Shown here piece by piece: positions 14,993-21,984 of a DNA stretch of 21,984 nt. A model generated the notes under the pieces. That model was not told the DNA's origin. It searched no databases and was given only the letters and a program-made list of their open reading frames with translations. The stretch spans positions 1 through 21,984 of IMG/VR virus record IMGVR_UViG_3300005453_000100. The stretch is one strand, 5' to 3'. The stretch comes from a virus. The position numbers were made by a program, and so were the translations under genes. Position 1 is the stretch's first letter. Every line of letters begins with the position of its first letter.

Positions 14993-17521
14993 ATTCCAGG
15001 CCAGAATAACAGTCAGGGAGGAAATGCAGGGGCCAGTGCTAGGAAGACCCCGAAGAGCCTTGACATACCATCCGGGGCCCGCTGCATCGTCACGGTGGAC
15101 GTTTTCCCTAACCGTCGTCTCCGCATACTCCCCAAGCTCCTCGGTGAGGGGTTCTACCCGGAGGCTGAGGACCAGCTCGTGGAGGAACAGGAGGCCAAGG
15201 TTAAAGAGAAAGCTAGTGCTAAGGCCAAGCAGGACGCCGCCGGTGACGGCTCACAACCAGGGGGTCAAGACTCCCAGTCCGAGCCGAAGAAGGCCCCTGA
15301 TGAGAAGTTGTACATCAACTATAATGCCTCTGAGTATAAGAAGCCACCCATCCGCATCACCACTAACATGTCATCATTCCACTGGGAGCTGGACACTGAG
15401 AACTGTGACCACAAGGGGAAGGTGACGTTCTTCCACACCAAGGAGGTCAGGGATCACCTCAAAATGTACAGTGAGATCAGGGTCTACGTGCACTGGGTCG
15501 ACGTGGATGGTAAGGTGGTTGCTGGGGCGACCCCCCCAGCGCCTAAGGATGTTGATAATGCTAAGGCCTCTAAGCCCGCCTTCAGGGGCTTCATAAATAA
15601 CATAATTTACACCCCGAAGGAGATCGAGTGCGACCTCGTAGCATACGGCGTACTCCTTAAACAGTCTCCTGAGGGCTCATTCACAGATAAGGAACGATCA
15701 TACATTATCAGGAAGCTCGCCGAGGCATGTGGCTTGAACGCCGACGTCAGCATCCCCAAGGACTGTGACGATAAAACATCCTTCTCCCTGACCACCGCCT
15801 CTGCAGCCCCCACAGATCCTACGGCTGCTGGGGCGGCAGGGACCAGTGGTGCAGCGGGTCCGGCCGGGACAAACCCTAACATCAACCAGACCAACAACGC
15901 CGCCCAGATCCAGGGCCAATACGTGACCGCCGTGGGGAAACCATCATGCGGCTATTGTACGAGCTACAAGTACACCACCTACAAGTCCACATTCGTGAAC
16001 TACTGTCCAATATGCGGCGCTAACAATACACTCTACTTTAACACTGGCAAACGTGGCAAGCAGGACTCCCCTGAGGGCCAGCTGAGCTGTAGCAAATGTG
16101 ACGCTGACCTCTGCATAGTCTGCGGGTCAGAGAAGATTAAACCGAAGAGGGGGACACTCACAAGGGTATCCGGCCCAGTGGAGACAAACGAGCCCCTCGG
16201 AGTATCAGGGGCACCAGCCGCTGGGGGGATGCAGCCCACGGATGGCTCACAAACCCCTCAGACTGCATGGGAGGCTATCCAGTCCCTCTGCAAGGATTCA
16301 GGGTGCCTCATCTACCCGATCATGAGGGGGGATACGGTATACGTGCATGCAGTCCCAGATAACCCTACAGCGGATTACACCTTCAAGTGGGGCCGTGATT
16401 TCATTGAGGACTCCCTTAAGGTGGATGAGAGGAACCCCCTCGTCTCGGATACTGTGATGGTGGTCTATGGCGATAAGACCAACCCCGAAGTCTATATACT
16501 TGATGGGGCCGGGGCTAAGTCGGCTTCAACACTATTGAAGAGTAAGGCGGATGACTCAGAGGGGCTTACCCGGGATGCTAAGGCAAAGGTTAGTAAGACC
16601 ATCAATAACCCGGCTAATCTGATGAATCTGACAGCCCCGTCGAATATGGATGGCGTGGACACAGTAGCTGATTTCAGGTTGATCAATGACTTGCAGAGGC
16701 CCATAACCAATGGGACGACTGATAGGTATAAGTTGAAGGATGCTGATAAGCCGGAGTCGGTGATTAAGTCGGAGGTGAACCAGGCCCTCTCTGGGAAGAA
16801 GAAGGGGGGCGTGTACAGTGACACTCATGTATATATAAAGTCGGGTAAGGTATACACTTACAGTTTACATACTGGTAGTGACTTTGAGAGGAAGAACGCT
16901 TACGTGGTGGTGGCATCAGAGGTGAAGGACAAGAAGGAGGCCAAGAAGAAGGCCGTGCAGGAGCTCTGGAGGATGCTCTCAGAATCAGGGTGGGAATCAA
17001 CCTTTGAGGTAGTCTACAACCCTGAGATGCAGCCCGGCGTATGGGTGGACGTGGACTTCGGCTACGTGTACCCGCCGGGCAGATACTACATGGAGACCGT
17101 AAGCATTAACGGGGGTGCAGATACGGCCCCAAAGGCCACCATAACATTACTTGACATTCAGAAGCTCTCAGAATCCAAGGATGATGGCGGCACTACACCG
17201 GCGGGCAACATTGACAGTATAGGGCAGCAGGCGGCCCGCTTCGGATATGAGAGGCATCGTTGCAGTAATGCGCAGTGCCTCGTCCAGCGGGGTAAGGGGG
17301 ACTGCTGGGCCCTGAGCGAGTGGCTCTATCAACAGCTCACAGCTGCTGGGATCCGTGCGAGGGTCGTGGAGTACCCCACCGGCGCCTCCCCTGTGCATCG
17401 GACCGTGCAGATCTACCAGAATGGTGCATGGGTTGATTTCCCATACGCCAAGTATGGCATAGACCCCATGTTCCATCCGACCGCTGGTGCAGCTAATGGT
17501 AAGGTTTTAATGGGGGGATAG
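14993..17521 (+). CDS. Tail hub fused to C71-like pseudomurein peptidase
   Basis: An 842-residue hub protein, counted from ATT 14993. Residues 1-45 are a strand-rich N-terminal module (C-I-V-T-V-D-V-F-P). Residues about 50-105 are a charged linker. Residues about 110-260 form the first hub part, with the IRKLAEACGL segment. Residues about 310-380 hold four CXXC pairs (319/322, 338/341, 366/369, 374/377), probably one or two zinc ribbons, inserted in the hub. The hub resumes at about 425-735 (AWEAIQSLCKDSG onward, then WVDVDFGYVYPPGRYY). Residues about 745-842 look like a C71/transglutaminase-like peptidase: C771 in GDCWALSEW, H802 in HRTVQIY, D815 in VDFPY. In PeiW and PeiP this catalytic class cuts pseudomurein. 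It would act as a tail-borne lysin, like the T4 gp5 principle. The peptidase call is by triad and context, without a search. Confidence 0.8.
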   Translation: MPGQNNSQGGNAGASARKTPKSLDIPSGARCIVTVDVFPNRRLRILPKLLGEGFYPEAEDQLVEEQEAKVKEKASAKAKQDAAGDGSQPGGQDSQSEPKKAPDEKLYINYNASEYKKPPIRITTNMSSFHWELDTENCDHKGKVTFFHTKEVRDHLKMYSEIRVYVHWVDVDGKVVAGATPPAPKDVDNAKASKPAFRGFINNIIYTPKEIECDLVAYGVLLKQSPEGSFTDKERSYIIRKLAEACGLNADVSIPKDCDDKTSFSLTTASAAPTDPTAAGAAGTSGAAGPAGTNPNINQTNNAAQIQGQYVTAVGKPSCGYCTSYKYTTYKSTFVNYCPICGANNTLYFNTGKRGKQDSPEGQLSCSKCDADLCIVCGSEKIKPKRGTLTRVSGPVETNEPLGVSGAPAAGGMQPTDGSQTPQTAWEAIQSLCKDSGCLIYPIMRGDTVYVHAVPDNPTADYTFKWGRDFIEDSLKVDERNPLVSDTVMVVYGDKTNPEVYILDGAGAKSASTLLKSKADDSEGLTRDAKAKVSKTINNPANLMNLTAPSNMDGVDTVADFRLINDLQRPITNGTTDRYKLKDADKPESVIKSEVNQALSGKKKGGVYSDTHVYIKSGKVYTYSLHTGSDFERKNAYVVVASEVKDKKEAKKKAVQELWRMLSESGWESTFEVVYNPEMQPGVWVDVDFGYVYPPGRYYMETVSINGGADTAPKATITLLDIQKLSESKDDGGTTPAGNIDSIGQQAARFGYERHRCSNAQCLVQRGKGDCWALSEWLYQQLTAAGIRARVVEYPTGASPVHRTVQIYQNGAWVDFPYAKYGIDPMFHPTAGAANGKVLMGG

Positions 17522-18238
17522 ATGGTTATGCCTACGATTAAGCAGTTGAGGAAGGCGCTCAGGGCTGCGGTCTCCGATTCCCTGTCCGGCCCTAGGCAGG
17601 CCCACCTTGATGAGGTGGATACTCGTGTGAGGCTTGGGGTTGCGGTGAAGTTTTATCCGGAGAGCCATGTCTACCTCGTGGTCCCCTGGGAGGATTACCC
17701 GTACTTTGTGGGGGGCGGACCTGCGAGGATGTTTCGTTGCCGCTCCATGGAGCCCCTTATATCTGAGGAGGGGAAGTTCCTCGCAGTCCCCCCGGGGGTG
17801 GAGGCTCCTGATGGTGGCGTGGAGTTGGATGATTACCTCCCCTGCGTCTTTGTGGAGTTGAATGGTGTCGGGGGGGATATGGGCTTTCTTGTCTTGGGCT
17901 TCCTGCATATGCCTGGTGACCGGGAGCTTGGCTTTAAGGAGGGTGAGGTCCTTGTCCGGATGGGCTCCACCTACCTCCGGGTTAGGGATGGTTTTGCATC
18001 CATATCAACACCCTTCTGTAGGGTGGGTGTGACTGATGATGTGGTGGACCTTTCGAGTGGCTTGGAGGTGACTGGTGAGGGCCTCCGGGCTGATGTCTCT
18101 GTCACCGTCTCAGGGGAGGGGGTCTCCATCAACTCCGGATCTGCAAGCATCACCCTCAAGGATGATAATGTTAAGATAACTTGCAAGGATTTAATCATTA
18201 ATGGTGTTAAGTATGAAGATAATGGAGGGGAGGGTTGA
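17522..18238 (+). CDS. Baseplate spike protein (gpV/gp45-like)
   Basis: A 238-residue protein directly after the hub, the usual place of the central spike. The N-terminal half (about 30-140) has strands and turns fitting an OB-fold, and the C-terminal part (about 143-232) is a series of short strands with Gly/Ser/Asp turns (VRMGSTYLRV, GLEVTGEGLRADVSV, GVSINSGSASITL, NVKITCKDLIINGV), as in the narrowing beta-prism of P2 gpV and Mu gp45. Such spikes are trimers that pierce the envelope when the sheath contracts. Start is ATG 17522 immediately after the hub stop, with ATG 17528 an alternative. The last codons are followed by GGTTGA for the next gene. No metal-binding H-x-H tip motif is visible at the end, which P2 gpV has. 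Confidence 0.68.
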   Translation: MVMPTIKQLRKALRAAVSDSLSGPRQAHLDEVDTRVRLGVAVKFYPESHVYLVVPWEDYPYFVGGGPARMFRCRSMEPLISEEGKFLAVPPGVEAPDGGVELDDYLPCVFVELNGVGGDMGFLVLGFLHMPGDRELGFKEGEVLVRMGSTYLRVRDGFASISTPFCRVGVTDDVVDLSSGLEVTGEGLRADVSVTVSGEGVSINSGSASITLKDDNVKITCKDLIINGVKYEDNGGEG

Positions 18239-18243
18239 GGATT

Positions 18244-18633
18244 ATGGGTCACCCTGACTGGAAGCTCGTGAATGTTATGCCTAATGTATATGACAGGGCC
18301 CATACTGGGCATGATCTCGTGAAAGTTGAGGACAAGGACAGCCTCTTCAACTCCATCATCATCCGACTCATGACGGTGTACAAGGAGATAGAGCACACAG
18401 TCTACAGGGACTACGGGAACTATGCATGGGCATACCTCAGCACAAACATAACCCCAGAGAACATTGAGGGGGTCAAGGACTACACCGCCGATGCATTGAA
18501 ATCGATAACCAGGGTGAAGTCCCTGGAGCTTATAGATGCAGAGGAGGGCCTCGGACCACACACCATCACATGCAACTTCACCGTGAGGAGTGCGGACTAC
18601 CATCTAATAGAGGGGGTTGATTTCTATGGCTGA
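18244..18633 (+). CDS. gp25/W-like baseplate wedge protein
   Basis: A 129-residue protein in the W position between spike and J. The W/gp25 pattern is present in loose form: an N-terminal loop with G-H-D-L-V-K-V, then LFNSIIIRLMTVYKEIEHTVYRDYGN (from about residue 34), a helix with DYTADALKSITRVKSLELID (about 80-99), and closing strands with TITCNFTVRSAD. Gp25-like proteins are wedge components that start sheath assembly and clasp J. ATG 18244 is chosen because GGTTGA at 18233-18238 precedes it by five bases; an in-frame TTG at 18235 overlaps the site. It overlaps the J gene by 8 bases, so the two are coupled. Confidence 0.66.
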   Translation: MGHPDWKLVNVMPNVYDRAHTGHDLVKVEDKDSLFNSIIIRLMTVYKEIEHTVYRDYGNYAWAYLSTNITPENIEGVKDYTADALKSITRVKSLELIDAEEGLGPHTITCNFTVRSADYHLIEGVDFYG

Positions 18634-19774
18634 ATTCTACCCCGTCAATATAACATTGAAGACCTGGGATGATGTGCTCCATGATTTGATCGTGGAGGCC
18701 CAGAGGAGGGGCCTAATTGATCCATCAATAGACCCCTATGAGGTGGTAGGGAACCAGAAGTACGTTGACAACCTCCTCATCCTCGATTATGCAGTCTTCA
18801 GTAAGGCCATATCCGATGTTTATCAGGCCATCGGCGAAGTCTACAACTCAATGAGGCTACGGACAGCCACCGGGGGGGATCTTGACAATATAGGGCAACT
18901 ATTCATCCCCCGCTACCCGCCGCAGAGGGCCGTCGGGGTCCTCCGTGTCGGATGGGATGAGGCGCTCCCAGAACCAATAACCATACCTATGGGGACACGG
19001 TTCACGAGTGAGCACCGTGACCTCATATTCACTGCGAGGAGTGATGTAATGGTCCCCGCCGGGGCGAGGACTGCTGAGATTTCCATCATAGGGGATGACA
19101 CCGGGGCACAGTACAACGTCCCAGCAGGGTACATCACAAACTGCATCGACTATTACACCTTTGATGATATCTACAACCCGGATGCCACATATGGGGGGTA
19201 TGATGGGGAGTCGGACGATTCATACCGTGAGCGCCTCATGAACTGGAAACAGATCCTCAACCGTGGAACGATTGGAGCCTATAGGGACCTACTCGAAGGC
19301 CTCAAAGAGGTCCGAGGATACCATATCGAGCCATGGTGGGATGGGGCCGGGACAGTCCTCATAACCATCGACCCCCCAGTCGATGAGATCATAGAGGACG
19401 TGGACGCCCTCATCCAGGGAGTGCGTGCAGCAGACGAGAGGGTCGTCGTCGAAGCAGTGAAACCAGTGGATATAGACTTAACGATCAAGGTCCAGGTTGA
19501 CCCAGAGTACCCCGAACACGTCGACCCAGCTGCCCTCATTAAACGTATAGAGGACCTCATGGAGGTCTACGTGGACGGCGGGGAACTCCCAGATGGGAAG
19601 TACTGGGAGGGCCTCCGGATAGGGGATGACTTCGTACCATTCCGGGCCGCTGCATTCCTCAGCCGCTACGTCCCAGAAGCGTCTAATCTGCAGTTCAAGT
19701 ACCCATCTGATAGGGTTGTTATAAAGGCGGATGAGAGGGTGACAACCGATAGGGTCATAGTGGAGGTAGAATGA
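18626..19774 (+). CDS. Baseplate J-like wedge protein
   Basis: A 382-residue protein with a clear baseplate J pattern. The N-terminus is helical (about 8-30, then 55-90 with ISDVYQAIGEVYNSMRL), followed by A-T-G-G-D-L-D-N-I-G (about 84-93), the pair of strands around VGVLRVGWDEALPEPITIPMGTRF, and G-A-Q-Y-N-V-P-A-G-Y-I (about 164-174). D-D-S-Y-R-E-R-L (about 200-207) and T-I-G-A-Y (about 217-221) are typical of the core, followed by a C-terminal domain with the VDIDLTIKVQVDPEYPEH strand. J proteins form the wedge ring that links the hub to the fibres. ATG 18626 follows GGTTGA at 18615-18620 by five bases. It ends in ATGA, overlapping the next start by 4 bases. Confidence 0.9.
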   Translation: MAEFYPVNITLKTWDDVLHDLIVEAQRRGLIDPSIDPYEVVGNQKYVDNLLILDYAVFSKAISDVYQAIGEVYNSMRLRTATGGDLDNIGQLFIPRYPPQRAVGVLRVGWDEALPEPITIPMGTRFTSEHRDLIFTARSDVMVPAGARTAEISIIGDDTGAQYNVPAGYITNCIDYYTFDDIYNPDATYGGYDGESDDSYRERLMNWKQILNRGTIGAYRDLLEGLKEVRGYHIEPWWDGAGTVLITIDPPVDEIIEDVDALIQGVRAADERVVVEAVKPVDIDLTIKVQVDPEYPEHVDPAALIKRIEDLMEVYVDGGELPDGKYWEGLRIGDDFVPFRAAAFLSRYVPEASNLQFKYPSDRVVIKADERVTTDRVIVEVE

Positions 19775-21984
19775 TGCCCACCCCCAATGATGTGATCAGG
19801 GCCGAGAAACTCTACCCCTCAATACTACGCCGGGTCCTACGCCTATACCCCCGCTTCCTTGACAGGAGCAAGGACAGTGTGAACTATAGGCACATAGCCA
19901 CCATGACCTCCCCCCTGAGGCACATCGAGACACAGATTTGCCTCCTACGCCACCTCCTCAGCCTCGAGAGGCCCATAATGATCTGGAGGTCCCAGAGCGA
20001 ACCCGGCGTCTACACCATCCACTTTAGGGTGAAGTTGGAGGACATCCGATCCGTCGAGATCTACATGGAGGCAGAGGGGGATGGTGAGGACATACTATTA
20101 TACACGACTGGGGACCTCCTACCCGGCGAGAACACATTCGCCTACGAGTACGTGGGCACTACCAGGGAGATAATACCCACTGAACGATTCTACGTGCAGG
20201 TCAGGACATGGAGGGGGGTCTACCTCGCCAAGGGGTTCCCAGAAAACGATACACCCCAGGGGGACATCTATGACCACGACCGTGCCTTGGATGTTATCGG
20301 TGAGTGGCTCGGCGTGGGGAGACACGTCTACGACAACATCCTCTCAGAGGATGAACTCCCACACACAACCCCCCCATACAATGCCAGCCGCACAGAATGG
20401 GACTACACCTACAAGGAGAGGATAAAAGAGTACATGGAACTCCTCCAGGGGGGGGGATTCCTGGACGCCGAGATCTACCGCATATTCAGGATAGGGGTCA
20501 CAGCGGAGGGGGGATGGCGCTACTGTGCATTCCAGGATGAGGATGAGCCACAGGACGAGAAGTACATGGAGGACGACTACTTCGGTTACAACACGATCTG
20601 GGTGCATGGGGACCGTGATGACATCCCAAGGAACATATACCTCGCCCCCCCTGAGGTCCTGGAGGCCGTCCTCACCCGTGCGGCGACAGCAGGTAAGGAC
20701 GTCCTCTTCGAGGTGATAAGTGACCGTGAAAAACTTTACAGCACCCCCATCATCTCAGACTCCATCGACATCTACAGCCATAAAGGGCCCCGTAGGTTCA
20801 CCATCACCGATATGATCGAGATGCAGGCCACTGGGGGGCCATCAGCGGGCGTCACCGGGCTAAGTGAACGCATAGGTGCCAGCCCCACTGGTAGAGTCCG
20901 TGACGATGCAGGGGTCCTTGAACGCATCGGTGGGGCTACCACATCCAATATCTGGGGTGTGGGGGGGGTCCATGAGCGCATGGTACACACTGCAACCACT
21001 CATAGTCTCGGCGGCGAGTCCCTACTCCTCACAGACAGTATGGCAGAGGAGGTCCTTAACATCCTCCTCGACCTCATGAGGATGAACATGTCTGTAGGGG
21101 AGTCCCTGGCCCCTTCAGTCACGACGCCGATCGGGGACTCATCAGTGGCCATAGAGAAGATCCAGGCCCTCCCCAACGTCCCCATCCGTGCAGTGGGGGG
21201 TGTTTCAGAGGCGCTATCATCCTCAACCTCTGCATCAATGGGGGCCTTAGGGGATGTGATAGGTGAGAGGGTGGCCCCCAGTGGGTCATGGAGCCCCGTG
21301 GCGGTTGGGGCCGTCGATGAGATGATAGTCGGATCCTATGATGCCACGATAAAGTCGGCGGATTCGCAGTCAGAATGGGGCGCCCTAACACTCGGTGGGA
21401 ATGCCACGACAACGAGTGACGGTAAACTGACAGTATCCATCAATCCCGTCGAGTATGATGCATACAGAACGGGCTCCAATGCATTCAGTGACGGGAGTGG
21501 GGATGTCTCATGGGTTAACCCAGGCTATGCGAGGGCACATGATGGTAACTTCGCAAGGGCGGACACGAGCACAAGCAGACGAACCACTGACCGCCTCGTG
21601 GTGAATGGTTTCGGATTCAGCGTCCCCACCAACTCCCGGGTGATGCAGGTCCAGTTAGCCATAAGCAAGAAGCAGTCTGGTACTGTTGACCTCCATGACA
21701 ACGGTGTGAGGCTCTACAGGGGCCCCAACGATTACAGCCCCGATAACAAGGCAAAACCTGATGCATGGCCACAGACCAACACAACATACTATTATGGTAG
21801 CGGCTATGATACGTGGGGCTTCACCCCATCCCAGTTAACCCCAGCCGTGGTGAACAGCAGTAGCTTCGGAGCCTACATATCAGCATACAACGCATCATCA
21901 TATGCTTCGTCAGCATACGTTGACAGTATAAGGATGGGTGTCTGGTGGAGGCGTGCAGCGACCGGGACAGCCTCATACACCTTC
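19771..21984 (+). CDS. gpI/H-position tail fibre-like protein (3' end outside window)
   Basis: An open frame of 738 codons with no stop before the window edge. Position after J matches gpI, but the length and C-terminus match a fibre, so it may combine wedge attachment and fibre. Residues about 1-330 are mixed helix and strand (Y-P-R-F-L-D-R-S, H-I-E-T-Q-I-C-L-L-R-H-L-L) with no firm match. Residues about 363-520 carry degenerate repeats of about 18 residues centred on G-x-x-E-R-I/M. Residues about 580-738 form a beta-sandwich domain with SWVNPGYARAHDG, a GFGFSVP strand and a late YVDSIRMGVWW strand, which I recall from many tail and surface proteins. ATG 19771 overlaps the J stop as ATGA; a second ATG follows at 19774. 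Confidence 0.72.
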   Translation, partial: MMPTPNDVIRAEKLYPSILRRVLRLYPRFLDRSKDSVNYRHIATMTSPLRHIETQICLLRHLLSLERPIMIWRSQSEPGVYTIHFRVKLEDIRSVEIYMEAEGDGEDILLYTTGDLLPGENTFAYEYVGTTREIIPTERFYVQVRTWRGVYLAKGFPENDTPQGDIYDHDRALDVIGEWLGVGRHVYDNILSEDELPHTTPPYNASRTEWDYTYKERIKEYMELLQGGGFLDAEIYRIFRIGVTAEGGWRYCAFQDEDEPQDEKYMEDDYFGYNTIWVHGDRDDIPRNIYLAPPEVLEAVLTRAATAGKDVLFEVISDREKLYSTPIISDSIDIYSHKGPRRFTITDMIEMQATGGPSAGVTGLSERIGASPTGRVRDDAGVLERIGGATTSNIWGVGGVHERMVHTATTHSLGGESLLLTDSMAEEVLNILLDLMRMNMSVGESLAPSVTTPIGDSSVAIEKIQALPNVPIRAVGGVSEALSSSTSASMGALGDVIGERVAPSGSWSPVAVGAVDEMIVGSYDATIKSADSQSEWGALTLGGNATTTSDGKLTVSINPVEYDAYRTGSNAFSDGSGDVSWVNPGYARAHDGNFARADTSTSRRTTDRLVVNGFGFSVPTNSRVMQVQLAISKKQSGTVDLHDNGVRLYRGPNDYSPDNKAKPDAWPQTNTTYYYGSGYDTWGFTPSQLTPAVVNSSSFGAYISAYNASSYASSAYVDSIRMGVWWRRAATGTASYTF
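20857..21327 (+). repeat. Degenerate 18-residue repeats in tail fibre-like protein
   Basis: G-x-x-E-R-I/M-like units begin at bases 20857, 20911 and 20965, exactly 54 bases apart, and more decayed units at 21199, 21250 and 21307 are 51 to 57 bases apart. The stretch between (about 21010-21190) has weaker, shifted copies. They probably build an extended shaft in the protein. Confidence 0.55.

Noticed and set aside
15024-15425. 133-codon + strand frame at the start of the hub gene
   Set aside because: It overlaps the hub in another frame, is Arg/Ser/Pro-rich like a shadow, and has no ribosome site; the hub frame explains the region.
1715-19774. Tailocin or gene transfer agent rather than a virus
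   Set aside because: A tailocin would lack portal, protease and capsid, all present here. A gene transfer agent cannot be excluded from this window, but nothing specific supports it.
20448-20968. G9 (20448-20456) and G8 (20961-20968) tracts as phase-variation switches in the fibre-like gene
   Set aside because: Runs of seven or more G occur in other genes too (for example near 1776 and 2984) because GGG is a common Gly codon here, so the tracts are not specific to the fibre.
1-21984. tRNA genes, CRISPR arrays, integrase, attachment sites, IS elements or a lysis cassette
   Set aside because: None seen. The window is filled by co-oriented structural genes with short gaps and no direct repeats with regular spacers.

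Overview
The window is a 22 kb slice of the structural gene cassette of a head-tailed virus or provirus with a contractile tail. Every gene I can support is on the + strand, the genes are packed with short overlaps or gaps, and there is no tRNA, rRNA, CRISPR array, IS element or integrase. The host is most likely a pseudomurein-walled methanogenic archaeon (Methanobacteriales; Methanothermobacter or a relative is my best guess). The reasons are heavy AGG (Arg) and ATA (Ile) use, frequent TTG and GTG starts, GGTGAT-type ribosome binding sites matching an archaeal 16S 3' end, and a tail hub ending in a domain that looks like a pseudomurein endoisopeptidase (C71/transglutaminase-like). The host is inferred from sequence style, not from a search.

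Layout. 1-1704: receptor-binding region, made of the 3' part of a beta-helix tail protein and a small BppU-N-like protein. 1715-6378: head genes in order: portal, Mu gpF/SPP1 gp7-like minor head protein, XkdF-type protease fused to a scaffold (with a likely internal start for free scaffold), major capsid protein. A GC-rich hairpin follows the capsid gene. 6441-8786: small head or connector genes: an unrecognised 67-aa protein, a gp6-like adaptor, a head-closure-like protein, an HK97 gp10-like protein, and a tail-terminator-position protein with a Cys cluster. 8799-10555: small unknown, tail sheath, tail tube, then a T-tract/hairpin. 10612-14311: tail chaperone, an overlapping +1-frame chaperone extension, and the tape measure. 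14315-21984: tail-tip genes in PBSX/P2-like order: unknown tail-tip protein, hub with peptidase, spike, gp25/W-like wedge, gpJ-like wedge, and a large gpI/H-position tail protein that runs off the right edge.

How they work together. The portal, protease-scaffold and capsid build and mature the procapsid. The connector proteins close the head and receive the tail. The chaperones help assemble the tube around the tape measure, which sets tail length, and the sheath surrounds the tube. The hub-spike complex pierces the envelope, and the hub's C-terminal peptidase probably cuts pseudomurein locally. The outer tail proteins at both ends of the window (beta-helix protein and repeat-bearing fibre-like protein) probably recognise the host.

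Main points of interest: (1) a contractile-tail hub fused to a Cys-His-Asp peptidase and carrying a four-CXXC insertion; (2) a hub reading frame with no ordinary start codon where it should begin, best explained by an ATT start; (3) an internal Shine-Dalgarno plus ATG that would make free scaffold from the protease gene; (4) a candidate +1 frameshift joining the two tail chaperone frames; (5) no terminase directly upstream of the portal, where receptor-binding genes sit instead. Gaps between genes are short (largest about 62 bases), so no long non-coding stretch exists.
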